NCBI GenBank assembly: GCA_000973525.1
Contig: CP004391.1
Location: 1,450,001-1,514,000, forward strand
Length of the DNA stretch: 64,000 nt
Direction of reading: 5' to 3'
DNA from: Pasteurella multocida subsp. multocida OH4807
GTDB lineage: Bacteria > Pseudomonadota > Gammaproteobacteria > Enterobacterales > Pasteurellaceae
This document shows positions 54,689 through 64,000 of this stretch, one piece after another. Each line of letters starts with the position of its first letter. The first letter of the stretch is position 1. A model generated the notes under the pieces. That model was not told the origin of the DNA and ran no database searches. It saw nothing but the letters and a program-made list of their open reading frames with translations. The position numbers and the translations under genes are program-made.

Positions 54689-54740
54689 TAAAAAATGCGG
54701 CATGATTTTCAATCAAAATTGTAAAAAACACCGCACTTTT
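54689..54740 (-). terminator. possible secA terminator containing a USS
   Basis: Between mutT and secA: AAAATGCGGC and an imperfect complementary CACCGCACTTTT with AT-rich sequence between. The right part is a complete uptake signal sequence (54730-54738). The stem is short and imperfect. Confidence 0.4.
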
Positions 54741-54766
54741 CAACTCAACTGATATACAAAAGCAAA

Positions 54767-57463
54767 TTAATATTTCGCTTTGCTGCCATGGCAGTGCTTA
54801 TATTTTTTGCCCGAACCACAAGGACAAAGTTCATTACGTCCAACGCGGCGTTCGTTTGAAAGATCTTCATGTTGTTCATCACTATCGCCACTATAATGCA
54901 TCGCTGCATTTTCACGACGAGCCGTTTCTTGACGCATACGCTCTGCCTGCTCGACTTCTTCTTGTGTGCGTACTTGAACGCGGCTTAGTGTGGTCACGAC
55001 ACTTAATTTCAAGGCATCAAGCATATCAGTAAACATTTGGAAACACTCTTTTTTATACTCTTGCTTTGGATCTTTCTGTGCATAGCCACGTAAGTGAATA
55101 CCGCGACGTAAATGGTCCATAGCAGACAAGTGCTCCTTCCAAAGCTCATCCAGTGTTTGTAGCATCACCCCTTTCTCAAAATGACGCATAGTTTGTTCAC
55201 CCACAATCGCTTCTTTTTGTTTGTATTCCGCGACAGCTGTCTCGAGTACGCGCTGACGTAATGCATCTTCATCAAAATGATTATCTTCTTCTAACCATTT
55301 AGCTAAAGGTAAATCTAACGCAAAATCTTGTTTTAATCGTTGTTCCAACCCTGCCACATCCCACATTTCTTCTAATGACTGTGGCGGAATATATTGATCA
55401 ATCACTTGATTAAAGACATCTTCACGAATAACATCAATCGTATCCGAAATATTTTCATTATCGAGCAGTGTGTTGCGTTGCGCATAAATCGCATGACGTT
55501 GGTCATTGGCTACATCATCAAATTCTAATAAGTTTTTACGCCCATCAAAGTTATGCGCTTCAACTTTTGCTTGTGCAGAAGCGATCACTTTCGTGAGCAT
55601 TTTAGACTCCATCGCTTCGCCTGCTGTACTGAATGCTTTACGCATTAAGTTTAATTTCCCCTCATTCAAATAAATACGCATCAACGCATCATCTAAAGAT
55701 AAATAAAAACGAGAAGAACCTGGGTCCCCCTGACGGCCAGAACGACCACGTAACTGATTATCAATACGACGAGATTCATGACGCTCAGTCCCAATAATGT
55801 GTAATCCACCTGCGGCTTTCACAATATCATGGCGTGCTTGCCAAGCAGAATGAATCGCATCAATTTGTTCTTGAGTAGGATTATCTAACTTCGCAACTTC
55901 AGCCTTCCAGTTACCACCTAACACGATATCTGTACCACGCCCTGCCATATTCGTGGCGATTGTTACTGCACCAGGATAACCCGCGTTTGCTACAATTTCT
56001 GCTTCTTGTGCGTGGAATTTTGCATTCAACACATTGTGTTTAATCCCCGCTTTTTTCAGCGCATTAGATAATAACTCCGATTTTTCAATCGATATCGTTC
56101 CCACTAAAACAGGTTGGTTACGTGCAACACAGTCTTTGATATCGTCAATAATCGCATTAAACTTATATTCTTCATTTTCGAACATAATATCCGTGCGATC
56201 ATCACGGATCATTGGTCGATTAGTCGGTACTACAATGGTTTCCAAACCATAAATTTGTTGAAATTCAAAAGCCTCAGTATCGGCTGTCCCTGTCATTCCC
56301 GCTAATTTTTCATACAAACGGAAATAGTTCTGGTAAGTAATCGAGGCAACGGTTTGGTTTTCACTCTGAATACGCACTCCTTCTTTTGCCTCAATCGCTT
56401 GGTGTAATCCATCAGACCAACGGCGTCCCGCCATCGTACGTCCAGTGTGCTCATCAACGATCACGATCTCACCGTCTTTCACAATGTAATCCACATCTCG
56501 TTCAAATAAAGTGTGTGCACGTAATGCGGCATAAACATGATGCAATAATGAAATCTTAGAAGGAGAATAAAGTGATTCTTGCTCCGTCATTAAACCTTGT
56601 GCTGTTAGCCAATTTTCTACTTTCTCTTGTCCACGCTCTGTTAAATGTGCCTGCTTAGTTTTTAAGTCTAACGTGAAGTCACCTTCTCCTTGGTATTCCT
56701 CGCTGTCTTCTTTATCTTGTTTGACTAAATTAGGAATCAGTTTATCTACTGTCATATACAATTCTGAACTGTCTTCCGCTTGTCCAGAAATAATCAATGG
56801 CGTACGTGCTTCATCAATTAAAATCGAGTCAACTTCATCCACCAATGCATAATGTAAATGACGCTGAAAACGTTCTTCTGCACTATGTGCTAAATTATCA
56901 CGTAAATAATCGAAACCTAATTCACTGTTCGTTGCATAAGTCACGTCGGCAGCATACGCCTCACGCTTTTGTTCAGGCGATAAGCCAGGTACATTAACCC
57001 CAACAGTCATACCTAAAAACTCAAAGAGTGGACGGTTTGTTTCAGCATCGCGACGCGCAAGGTAATCATTCACAGTCACAACATGTACACCTTTACCTGT
57101 CAACGCATTAAGATAGCAAGGTAAAGTTGCTGTGAGCGTTTTCCCTTCCCCTGTACGCATCTCTGCAATACAACGATTAGTCAACACCATACCACCTAAT
57201 AATTGCACATCGAAATGTCGCATACCTAAAACACGTTTACTGGCTTCACGCACCGTAGCAAAGGCTTCTGGTAAAAGCTGTTCTAACGTTTCGCCTTGCG
57301 TTAAACGAGCTTTAAACTCTGCCGTTTTTGCTTTTAATGCCTCATCATCTAACGCTTCAAATTCAGTTTCTAACTTATTAATCTTAATAACAATTTTATT
57401 TAAACGACGTAAAATACGATCGTTACGGCTACCAAAAACTTTTGTGAGAATACTTCTAAACAT
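54767..57463 (-). CDS. secA: preprotein translocase ATPase SecA
   Basis: Motor of the Sec pathway. The 898 residues contain Walker [21 protein letters not shown] (about 102-121), the DEVD Walker B in [20 protein letters not shown], preprotein cross-linking and scaffold domains, the second helicase domain with [14 protein letters not shown] and [20 protein letters not shown], and the C-terminal zinc/SecB motif [14 protein letters not shown]. Translation is probably controlled by the upstream secM through base pairing over the ribosome-binding region. Confidence 0.98.
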   Translation of the reverse strand: MFRSILTKVFGSRNDRILRRLNKIVIKINKLETEFEALDDEALKAKTAEFKARLTQGETLEQLLPEAFATVREASKRVLGMRHFDVQLLGGMVLTNRCIAEMRTGEGKTLTATLPCYLNALTGKGVHVVTVNDYLARRDAETNRPLFEFLGMTVGVNVPGLSPEQKREAYAADVTYATNSELGFDYLRDNLAHSAEERFQRHLHYALVDEVDSILIDEARTPLIISGQAEDSSELYMTVDKLIPNLVKQDKEDSEEYQGEGDFTLDLKTKQAHLTERGQEKVENWLTAQGLMTEQESLYSPSKISLLHHVYAALRAHTLFERDVDYIVKDGEIVIVDEHTGRTMAGRRWSDGLHQAIEAKEGVRIQSENQTVASITYQNYFRLYEKLAGMTGTADTEAFEFQQIYGLETIVVPTNRPMIRDDRTDIMFENEEYKFNAIIDDIKDCVARNQPVLVGTISIEKSELLSNALKKAGIKHNVLNAKFHAQEAEIVANAGYPGAVTIATNMAGRGTDIVLGGNWKAEVAKLDNPTQEQIDAIHSAWQARHDIVKAAGGLHIIGTERHESRRIDNQLRGRSGRQGDPGSSRFYLSLDDALMRIYLNEGKLNLMRKAFSTAGEAMESKMLTKVIASAQAKVEAHNFDGRKNLLEFDDVANDQRHAIYAQRNTLLDNENISDTIDVIREDVFNQVIDQYIPPQSLEEMWDVAGLEQRLKQDFALDLPLAKWLEEDNHFDEDALRQRVLETAVAEYKQKEAIVGEQTMRHFEKGVMLQTLDELWKEHLSAMDHLRRGIHLRGYAQKDPKQEYKKECFQMFTDMLDALKLSVVTTLSRVQVRTQEEVEQAERMRQETARRENAAMHYSGDSDEQHEDLSNERRVGRNELCPCGSGKKYKHCHGSKAKY

Positions 57464-57466
57464 AAT

Positions 57467-57553
57467 CTTTTTCTTCTAGTTAAATATAAATGAATAAAAT
57501 TATCAGCCGTTTAAAAAAACAGCCCATATCAGTGTCATGTTATGAAGAAAAAG
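57467..57553 (-). promoter_or_regulatory. secM-secA stem: secM tail pairs with the secA ribosome-binding region
   Basis: On the minus strand the secM 3' coding sequence CTTTTTCTTC (57553-57544) is exactly complementary to GAAGAAAAAG (57476-57467), which lies 4-13 bases before the secA ATG. The 67-base loop spans the intergenic region. This would hide the secA ribosome-binding region unless a ribosome sits on the secM end. Confidence 0.68.
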
Positions 57554-57857
57554 TAGGACCAGCACGAATTGGTGGGAGTGAATGCGCAAGTATAGCCTCA
57601 AAGTGCGGCTCATTTTTTAGGATATGTCTCGGAGATTGAGGTGCTACTACCGCCTTTCTTTGCTGTAGCTGAACATGTTGTACTATCGCGACAGAACGCA
57701 CGTTCTGATGCTGAACAAGTTGTGTATTTTGATAATTTTCATTTGTGACACTGGCTTGACTCAGTAGCCCCTGAGCCTGCGGTAAAGCTAAAATCGCAAT
57801 CATACTTAAAAGTAATTGCGACCAAAAATTATGCTTACCTTTCATTAAAATCATCAT
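57540..57857 (-). CDS. secM: secretion monitor SecM, diverged form
   Basis: Regulatory peptide whose translation arrest reports Sec activity to secA. The product is about 100-105 residues (several possible starts: 57857, 57854, 57845) with a hydrophobic signal (NFWSQLLLSMIAILALPQAQ) and a C-terminus FEAILAHSLPPIRAGPTFSS. E. coli SecM ends its arrest motif in GIRAGP; here IRAGP is intact, but the upstream residues differ: there is no Trp or Gly-Ile pairing, and prolines precede IRAGP. This recalls the Mannheimia form (as I remember, ending PIRGSP). Directly upstream of secA. Confidence 0.85.
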   Translation of the reverse strand: MMILMKGKHNFWSQLLLSMIAILALPQAQGLLSQASVTNENYQNTQLVQHQNVRSVAIVQHVQLQQRKAVVAPQSPRHILKNEPHFEAILAHSLPPIRAGPTFSS

Positions 57858-57947
57858 GATACCTACTCGCCAAAAATCTCTCGTATTGTAGCGGAAATTC
57901 GCTACAATGTCATAAAGATTGAGGTAAAAAAGTGAGAAAACAAGCCC

Positions 57948-58259
57948 ATGAGATATGAAAAACCAGTGAAGGTCACTGAACTACTAGAAAACTCAAATTT
58001 AGCTAAAATTATGAAAAAAGGTTTATTTCTCAATGAATTAAACTTACATTTACAACAACACTTCCCCAAACACTATCAAGGCTTATATCACGTTGCCAAT
58101 TTAGAACAAGAAACGTTGTACATAGAAGTTGCAAATGCAATGGTGCGACAAGCATTAATGTTTCAGCAAAACCATTTATTAGCAATGGTTAACGTCAATT
58201 ATCCTGAAGTAAGAACACTCAAATTCACAATCAATCCTAACCTATCTTCGACTAAATAA
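57948..58259 (+). CDS. DUF721 (DciA-like) protein
   Basis: A 103-residue DUF721 protein. It reads VKVTELLENSNLAKIMKKGL, then LNELNLHLQQHFPKHYQGLY, LYIEVANAMVRQALMFQQNH and VRTLKFTINP, the usual pattern of the KH-like DciA domain. DciA loads the replicative helicase in bacteria without DnaC; full-length DciA is often longer, and here only the conserved domain is present. Divergent from secM, a placement seen in related genomes. Confidence 0.8.
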   Translation: MRYEKPVKVTELLENSNLAKIMKKGLFLNELNLHLQQHFPKHYQGLYHVANLEQETLYIEVANAMVRQALMFQQNHLLAMVNVNYPEVRTLKFTINPNLSSTK

Positions 58260-58305
58260 ACACAGATAAAGAAGACTTATGTGTATGTATTCAAACAATA
58301 GGAAG

Positions 58306-59205
58306 CTATTTTACCATCGTCTGAAAAACAGCAATTAATTCTGCGACTTTGACACGCCTCTCGGATTGATAGCTGATTGAACGTTGAACTTTAATCGCTT
58401 TCAATTTAGCCGCCTGGTAGATTTCACGTGTAAATTTCGTATCATGATTTGAAATCACGACTGGGATATGACGTTCTGTTGCGGTTTTATGTGCGAGCTC
58501 TGCAAGCTGTTTTTGATGTTGAAATGAAAATTCATTACCTGCATAGTTTGTAAAATTACTTTCTTGGATAAGTGGCGCATAAGGGGGATCACAATAGATC
58601 ACAGATTTATCATCCGCTAAAGAAAACGTATGCTGAAAATCAGCACAAATGAACTCGGCTTTCTGCGCTTTTTCTGCAAAATAACGTAATTCACTTTCTG
58701 GGAAATAATGCCTTTTATAAGCACCAAAAGGCACATTAAACTCATTTTTTGAGTTATAACGACATAACCCATTAAAACAGAATCGGTTTAAATACAAAAA
58801 GATCACTGCACGTTCAAAGGCATCTTGCGAAGCATTAAATTGTGCTCTTCGTGCATAATAATACGCACTTGTATTCGCATCAGGGTGAAAAAAAATAGCC
58901 TTACATGATGTGATATAACCTTCAACATCTGCTTTAACAAAATTAAACAAATGGATTAAATCAGGATTAATATCCGCCAAGATATATCGTTCAAAATTGG
59001 TATTTAAAAACACAGCCCCCGCACCAACAAAAGGCTCAATTAAACATTGATTTTTTTTGGGTAAAACTTTATTGATTTCATCCGCTAAACGATATTTTCC
59101 CCCCGCCCATTTTAAAAATGGACGGTATTTTATTGTCGGTAATGAAATATTTTTTTTGAAACCTAAGCGTTTTGCTTTAATAGGCTGTTTTCGGCAAGGC
59201 GGCAT
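58306..59205 (-). CDS. dam: DNA adenine methylase Dam
   Basis: Methylates adenine in GATC, used in mismatch repair and replication control. The 299 residues begin with a basic tail, then PFLKWAGGKYRLADEINKVL (SAM motif, about 29-48), LIEPFVGAGAVFLNTNF, and the catalytic DPPYAPL (about 202). The start at 59205 gives a slightly long basic N-terminus (MPPCRKQPIKAKRLGFKK); internal starts are possible. Three bases after aroB, in the conserved pilMNOPQ-aroK-aroB-dam arrangement. Confidence 0.94.
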   Translation of the reverse strand: MPPCRKQPIKAKRLGFKKNISLPTIKYRPFLKWAGGKYRLADEINKVLPKKNQCLIEPFVGAGAVFLNTNFERYILADINPDLIHLFNFVKADVEGYITSCKAIFFHPDANTSAYYYARRAQFNASQDAFERAVIFLYLNRFCFNGLCRYNSKNEFNVPFGAYKRHYFPESELRYFAEKAQKAEFICADFQHTFSLADDKSVIYCDPPYAPLIQESNFTNYAGNEFSFQHQKQLAELAHKTATERHIPVVISNHDTKFTREIYQAAKLKAIKVQRSISYQSERRVKVAELIAVFQTMVK

Positions 59206-59208
59206 GCG

Positions 59209-60297
59209 TTAATCAACCTGTGAGCAACGACGAATAGCATCTAACACACGTGCATTGTCTATATCTTTTGCTACATAGGCTTGCCCTAATACTTTCAATA
59301 AAACAAGACGTAATTTACCCGCTAATACTTTCTTATCACGCAGCATATGTGGTAAATAGTCTTCAGCTTGCATGGTATCTGGTGAGACAGTAGGTAAATT
59401 TGCACGAACTAATAATTTCTCAATACGTGCCACATCTTCATGTGCTAAATGACCTAACTGCTCTGATAGCACTGCTGCCATCATCATCCCTACTGCTACT
59501 GCTTCACCATGTAACCAGTTCCCATAGCCCAAATGAGTCTCAATAGCATGACCAAATGTATGACCTAAATTAAGTAAGGCACGATCACCTTTTTCTGTTT
59601 CATCACGTGCTACAACATCCGCTTTTATTTGGCAACAACGTGCAATACAGTATTGCAAATATTCTTGTTCCAACGCCACTAAACGATCAATATGTTGTTC
59701 CAACCATGAAAAAAACTCAGCATCCAAAATTGCGCCATATTTAATCACTTCAGCAAGACCAGCATTGACTTCACGTTTCGGTAAACTTTGCAATGTCAAG
59801 GTATCCACAATAACCGTACAAGGTTGATAAAACGCCCCAATCATGTTTTTACCTAACTCATGATTGACAGCAGTTTTTCCACCAACAGAAGAATCTACCT
59901 GTGCAAGTAAGGTTGTCGGAATTTGGATAAATCGCACACCACGTTGATAACTTGCCGCAGCATAGCCTGCAACGTCACCAATCACCCCTCCCCCTAAAGC
60001 AATGATAGTTGTATCACGTCCATGATTTGCTTTCAAAAGTGCCGTAAAAATAAGGTTAAGAGAATCAAGTGTTTTATATTGCTCCCCATCAGGCAATAGG
60101 ACATGTTCAACGTGACATCCTTTTTTTTCTAAAGTATGAGTCACTTCGGTAAGATAATATCGTGCGATAGTTGGGTTAGTCACGATCATGACTTTCTCAC
60201 CCGCATGTAGCGGATAACAATTTTCATCAGACAACAAACCCGCTCCAATGTAAATTGGATAACGACGTTCTTTTAACTCAACATTCACACTTAACAT
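59209..60297 (-). CDS. aroB: 3-dehydroquinate synthase
   Basis: Second step of the shikimate pathway, an NAD- and metal-dependent enzyme. The 362-residue protein starts [20 protein letters not shown] and contains [34 protein letters not shown] (about 104-122), the [11 protein letters not shown] segment and the metal-ligand [11 protein letters not shown]. Follows aroK by 21 bases. Confidence 0.97.
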   Translation of the reverse strand: MLSVNVELKERRYPIYIGAGLLSDENCYPLHAGEKVMIVTNPTIARYYLTEVTHTLEKKGCHVEHVLLPDGEQYKTLDSLNLIFTALLKANHGRDTTIIALGGGVIGDVAGYAAASYQRGVRFIQIPTTLLAQVDSSVGGKTAVNHELGKNMIGAFYQPCTVIVDTLTLQSLPKREVNAGLAEVIKYGAILDAEFFSWLEQHIDRLVALEQEYLQYCIARCCQIKADVVARDETEKGDRALLNLGHTFGHAIETHLGYGNWLHGEAVAVGMMMAAVLSEQLGHLAHEDVARIEKLLVRANLPTVSPDTMQAEDYLPHMLRDKKVLAGKLRLVLLKVLGQAYVAKDIDNARVLDAIRRCSQVD

Positions 60298-60318
60298 TTT
60301 CTGCCCTATTTTGCTTAC

Positions 60319-60846
60319 TTAGCCGTTAAGATTATCAATTAGATCCATAATTTGTGTCGCCATCACTTTTGCGCTTTGCTCATCTGTTGGCAACGTAATA
60401 TCAGCAATTTCTTCATATAAAGGATTGCGAATTTTCGCTAAGTCTTCCAACACCTGGCGAGGATCGTCTACTTCTTGCAATAAAGGGCGCTTTTTATCAC
60501 GCTGTGTACGTTGATATTGTTTTTCAACTGTTGTTTCTAAATAAATAACAATGCCGCGTGCCGATAAATGATTACGATTTTCTTTTGATAATACGGCTCC
60601 ACCGCCAGTAGAAAGTACAATACCTTGTCTTTGCGTTAATTCATTAATGATACGTTCTTCGCGTTTGCGAAAACCTGCTTCGCCTTCAACGTCAAATATC
60701 CAGCTGATATCTGCGCCAGCACGTTGTTCGATTTCACCATCTGAATCGACGAAATCCATATTTAATAATTGTGCAAGTTGTCGACCAATCGTGCTTTTGC
60801 CTGCGCCCATTGGTCCGATTAAGAAAATATTACGCTTTTCTGCCAT
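60319..60846 (-). CDS. aroK: shikimate kinase I
   Basis: Phosphorylates shikimate at O3. The 175 residues have Walker [17 protein letters not shown] (about 11-26), the shikimate-binding [19 protein letters not shown], and [11 protein letters not shown] with the [13 protein letters not shown] tail. It is preceded by a large inverted repeat that separates it from the com genes. Confidence 0.96.
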   Translation of the reverse strand: MAEKRNIFLIGPMGAGKSTIGRQLAQLLNMDFVDSDGEIEQRAGADISWIFDVEGEAGFRKREERIINELTQRQGIVLSTGGGAVLSKENRNHLSARGIVIYLETTVEKQYQRTQRDKKRPLLQEVDDPRQVLEDLAKIRNPLYEEIADITLPTDEQSAKVMATQIMDLIDNLNG

Positions 60847-60961
60847 CTCTAATTTTTCTTCTTTTTCATTAAAACATTGATAATTATGATCTTTTACAAA
60901 ATAGAGAGACGACCTAAATTGGTCGCAGAAAGATCACCCAAAAAATAATTGAGATTATCGC

Positions 60962-61002
60962 AATAAATCACCCTCTTTTTCAACCTTAATGGGTGATTTA
61001 TT
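60962..61002. repeat. 12-bp perfect inverted repeat between comE and aroK
   Basis: Arms AATAAATCACCC (60962-60973) and GGGTGATTTATT (60991-61002) around a 17-base loop, between comE and aroK. It can end com transcription on the minus strand, though the T run is weak. The rest of this 200-base gap shows nothing else I recognise. Confidence 0.6.
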
Positions 61003-61046
61003 TGTTCAATTCACTCGCTTCACGAGAAAGTGTAATTTATTCACGA

Positions 61047-62383
61047 TTATAAGTGTTTCCCCTCTTTTCCCTTGTGCTCATGTTCAACATTTACGATTGA
61101 TTGTCTTAAAATGTGGGGGGTGACAAAAATCACTAATTCTCGTTTTTGATGGCGTTCACTTTCTTTACTAAACAAATGTTTTAGTACTGGTATATCACCA
61201 AGCACAGGAACTTTATCTACGCCTTTAGTTATCGTATCATGAAACACGCCACCTAAAACGATTGTTTCACCATCTTTAGCAAAAACTTGTGTATTAATTT
61301 CTTGTTTGTCAATGGAGACAATTTCACCTTTCTCATAGGCAACGCGAGGTCCTAATGCATTCTGGCTGACGACTAAATCCAACAAGATAGTATTATCTTT
61401 TGATATTTGAGGTGTGACATCCAGTCCTAATACGGCTTCTCGAAACTCAACAGATTGCGTATTATGTTTACCTGAAGTTAACACATACGGGATTTCTGTA
61501 CCTTGCTTAATACTGGCACTTTTTTTATTTGTCGTCAGTAAACGAGGACTAGCAATAATTTCAACATTATTTTCTCGTTCCAAAGCCGTTAACTCTAAAT
61601 CAAGTAATCGTGCATTAATTTTAGCCAGTTGCAAGGCAATTGAACCAGCTGGAGTAGTATTAGTCGCGAAATTCACATTCAATTGATCACTGAGAGTATG
61701 AAATCCCTGCCCCTCTAAACTTCCTGCAACATGGTGTGCGTGCTCTACAGGATTAAACATCCCCCAGCGTACACCAAGCTCTTTTAAACTTTCATCTGTC
61801 ATCGTCACAATACGTGCCTCAATAACAATTTGCTCAACAGGTTTATCCATTTCTGCAACTAACTTCTTAATATTACGCAATGAAGTCATATTGTCTTGAA
61901 TCAATAACGCATTACTACGCGCATCAACACTGATACTCCCCTGTGCAGATAATAAGGTACCACTTCCTGAAGTTAAGGACTTCATCACTTCTTCTGCTTT
62001 GGCATAGTGTAATTTAATTGATTCTGCCACAATCTGAGCAGCATATAAGGGAGATGTTTGTTCTATGGGGCTCATGCTCGAACGGAGAGACTTGCTCAAA
62101 TAATATAACTCGCCTTCTTTTTGTAACGTAAGCTGTTTAATTTTAGCAACTGAATGTAAAAATTGTTCAAATGTCGTATTGTCTAATTTCATTGACAAGG
62201 CGCCATCAAGCTCATCATCTACAACTAGTTTTTATCCTGTTGTAACGCAAGTTGTTGCAATGTTTCAACCAAAGGTGCCTGCATTAAACGAATCGAGAAT
62301 CTAGACGTGCTGTCGTGTGCCTCAACAACAAAAGCAACACTTAGCCCTAAACCACACTTAATCCAATGTTTCATAAATCCCAT
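61047..62383 (-). pseudogene. comE: comE/pilQ-type competence secretin, frameshifted
   Basis: Outer-membrane secretin for type IV pilus and DNA uptake (H. influenzae ComE; HofQ/PilQ family). The first part (62383-62225, 52 codons) has a signal peptide and RFSIRLMQAPLVETLQQLAL, then a stop directly after QQDKN. The family sequence resumes in another frame at KLVVDDELDGALSMKLDNTT and runs to 61047 as an intact secretin: NVEIIASPRLLTTNKKSASI, then VFAKDGETIVLGGVFHDT. A one-base loss in GGATAAAAACTAG (62225-62236) explains it. About 445 residues if repaired. A sequencing error cannot be excluded. Confidence 0.85.
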
Positions 62384-62390
62384 ACTGTCC

Positions 62391-62777
62391 TTATAATTTA
62401 ATGAATAATATTGCTTTGTCAGTACAATATTGCTTATTTTTCCAATAAGATAGAGTCACCCCTTTGGGCTCTATGTTTATTATTTGCATCTTGTCTTTAC
62501 TGAACCATTGATTGACAAACATCGAATGCAGTTGTTTATCTGGATTGATAAAAAGGGCTTGCCATTCCTCGTTCTGCTGTAACACACCCACTAATTTCAG
62601 CTCATGCATAGGATTGTCTGCAAAAAAGGGAGATAACGCGTCTTCACAGGAAGACGAAACGACAAGCTCCCGCTTTTGATTAGAAATCGCTGTCTCCTGC
62701 CGTGTTGTTTTATCAAAGGGATCAGCGTAGAGCTGACATGGCACGATGAGGAACAAAAGTGCGGTAAGTTTTTTCAT
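62391..62777 (-). CDS. comD: competence pilus protein ComD (PilP-like)
   Basis: A 128-residue exported protein in the PilP position, named by analogy with H. influenzae comD. Signal peptide MKKLTALLFLIVPCQLYA; the body has a central PMHELKLVGVLQQNEEWQAL typical of PilP (xLVGV.QxxxxxALI), and a C-terminal IEPKGVTLSYWKNKQYCTDK. It should link the secretin to the inner-membrane PilN/O pair. A USS lies within the signal region (62757-62765). Confidence 0.82.
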   Translation of the reverse strand: MKKLTALLFLIVPCQLYADPFDKTTRQETAISNQKRELVVSSSCEDALSPFFADNPMHELKLVGVLQQNEEWQALFINPDKQLHSMFVNQWFSKDKMQIINIEPKGVTLSYWKNKQYCTDKAILFIKL

Positions 62778-62785
62778 TTTTATTT

Positions 62786-63310
62786 TTATCCTTGCTGTAA
62801 TTGTAATAACACTTCACAGTATATTGAAACGTCTGGGTTATCTTCTGCTTTCCTAAGCTCCAACGAAAACAGCATAAGCCGTGGAACATCCCGTAAAAGC
62901 GTCCTAAAAAAATCCTGAAAATCCTCAAAATTACTTTCAATTTGCATATGTAATTGAGGCGTAGATTGAAATGACCACTGTAATGACTGAAGTTTAATGG
63001 GTTCTGAAATACGTTGAATACGCTGGTTGATCAAGCTGATCTCATTCGTTAACTCAGGAGTCAGGACGGATTCCTGTGTATTTTGCTTTAATGTAGCTAA
63101 AATCCGCTGTTGATGTTGTAACTCTTCTTGTCGCTGCAATACCATACGCTCTATTTGCTTAGTGTGTTGATATTGCATCGTTAATTGGAATACAAGAACG
63201 CTCCATCCACAGATCACACAGGACATTAATAACAAAAAACGTTTTATAGTGGGTAACTGTAATAGCTTGATTAACCATTTATCCGAATGAACAAAATACT
63301 TCAATGTCAT
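62786..63310 (-). CDS. comC: competence protein ComC (PilO-like)
   Basis: A 174-residue bitopic protein: N-terminal cytoplasmic tail, one membrane helix (about 24-44, RFLLLMSCVICGWSVLVFQL), a coiled-coil stretch (QIERMVLQRQEELQHQQRIL) and a small periplasmic domain. PilO topology and position. Its start overlaps the comB stop by four bases (ATGA). Confidence 0.8.
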   Translation of the reverse strand: MTLKYFVHSDKWLIKLLQLPTIKRFLLLMSCVICGWSVLVFQLTMQYQHTKQIERMVLQRQEELQHQQRILATLKQNTQESVLTPELTNEISLINQRIQRISEPIKLQSLQWSFQSTPQLHMQIESNFEDFQDFFRTLLRDVPRLMLFSLELRKAEDNPDVSIYCEVLLQLQQG

Positions 63311-63822
63311 TGCTCCATAATCAATAGTTCAAACTGAAATGAAATTTGTGTCGGTTCAGGCTGAAAATGAGTTAATTCCGTTTTTTGAAATAACGGGTGA
63401 TTTAAGAAAAACTGGTGTACATGCTCAAATTCAGTTTGGTTAGCGACATAACCTTGCACGTCTAAAATACCTTCGGATAAACGTAATTCAATCAACTCCC
63501 CCTCTTCTAAAGGTAATCGAGCTAGCGCATTTAATACATGTGTTAACAGGTTTTCATTGACTAGAATTGATGTCTCATTGACTCGATAACGCTGACGGAG
63601 TTGCTCAACATGATGTGACACACTTTGTAAAGTGTCATCAATCTGTTGCAAACGAGTCAAATACTCTGTTTGCTTTTTTGTCAATGTCTCTGACAAAAAA
63701 GAAAACGCAACATAGCCACTCAAAAAACACAGTAAAGCCAATCCAGTATGCAATACGAATAAACGGAGCTGATGTCGATAATACTTCTGTCGCCACGGTA
63801 ACAAATTGATTTGATATGCCAC
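63307..63822 (-). CDS. comB: competence protein ComB (PilN-like)
   Basis: A PilN-like protein of 171 residues. I choose the GTG at 63822 as start (AYQINLLPWRQKYYRHQLRL), because the motif INLLPWR sits at the very N-terminus in PilN proteins and GAGGAAAAAT precedes it; the frame is also open to a TTG at 63843. One membrane helix (about 23-44) is followed by a coiled coil and an alpha-beta domain. The NLLPWR motif is the part that contacts PilM (ComA). Confidence 0.82.
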   Translation of the reverse strand: MAYQINLLPWRQKYYRHQLRLFVLHTGLALLCFLSGYVAFSFLSETLTKKQTEYLTRLQQIDDTLQSVSHHVEQLRQRYRVNETSILVNENLLTHVLNALARLPLEEGELIELRLSEGILDVQGYVANQTEFEHVHQFFLNHPLFQKTELTHFQPEPTQISFQFELLIMEQ

Positions 63823-63844
63823 ATTTTTCCTCTCTTCTCTCAAT

Positions 63845-64000
63845 TTATTCTTTCATTAACGATGCCGTATCTTGCCCCCATAACGCATTGCCTAAAGCAA
63901 TCACAGGTAAATCAGAGTGAATTTCACGCCAGTTGCCTGGCAACATAGATACAGTAGGAGTACGCTGATAAACAAAAACGCAGTCTGGTTCTTCGTTAAA
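63845..64000 (-). CDS. comA: competence protein ComA (PilM-like), C-terminal part
   Basis: The last 51 residues of the gene before comB, cut by the window end. It reads VSMLPGNWREIHSDLPVIAL, then GNALWGQDTASLMKE and a stop. The VIALGNALWG segment fits the closing part of actin-like PilM/ComA proteins. Identity depends mostly on its position directly upstream of comB. Confidence 0.72.
   Translation of the reverse strand, partial: FNEEPDCVFVYQRTPTVSMLPGNWREIHSDLPVIALGNALWGQDTASLMKE

Overview
The window is a contiguous piece of a Pasteurellaceae chromosome, most like Pasteurella multocida (species named from remembered gene content and order, not from a search). The base composition is AT-rich, almost every gene is a familiar gammaproteobacterial housekeeping gene, and the 9-mer AAGTGCGGT, the Haemophilus-type DNA uptake signal sequence (USS), occurs about 31 times on the two strands. 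Several USS copies sit as inverted pairs that form terminators. There is no insertion sequence, prophage, rRNA operon, CRISPR array or tRNA that I can recognise.

Layout. 1-2774: end of dut, then slmA, yheU, crp and a methyltransferase. 2780-6342 (minus): dnaA-dnaN-recF. 6666-10464 (plus): rpmH-rnpA-yidD-yidC-mnmE, divergent from dnaA. 10569-13636 (minus): a DASS-family anion transporter, rraA and menA. 13741-19030: trmO, a BOF/YgiW protein, typA, glnA and a small lipoprotein. 19226-21497 (minus): rpsF-priB-rpsR-rplI and lexA. 21716-27900: plsB, ffh, ypjD and a CorB-like protein. 28115-29732: exbB-exbD-tonB behind a probable Fur-controlled promoter. 29794-35131: an M48 lipoprotein, ppa, mtr, ushA and a methyltransferase. 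35209-43352: a complete histidine operon with a His-rich leader peptide and attenuator, carrying two extra non-his genes. 43507-49407: pyrR, surA, rsmA, apaH, then a transglutaminase-like protein with MerT- and MerP-like proteins, and an orphan. 49563-54185: leuS-lptE-holA and a small secreted protein. 54264-57857 (minus): secM-secA-mutT. 57948-58259: a DUF721 protein. 58306-64000 (minus): comA(partial)-comB-comC-comD-comE, then aroK-aroB-dam.

The main points for a second look are these. (1) A diverged SecM has an arrest-like ending, and its last codons are perfectly complementary to the secA ribosome-binding region; the arm would be covered by a ribosome stalled at the predicted proline. (2) The competence secretin gene comE is broken by a one-base frameshift near its 5' end. 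(3) The his operon contains an HhH mini-gene and an AT-rich 155-residue gene of unknown function. (4) A near-perfect 22-bp palindrome sits at the mtr promoter and may be a TrpR operator. (5) The dnaA region has no recognisable DnaA-box cluster, so the replication origin is probably elsewhere.

Most gene calls rest on strong remembered family similarity. Regulatory calls rest on motifs read by eye. No alignment, folding or database search was run.
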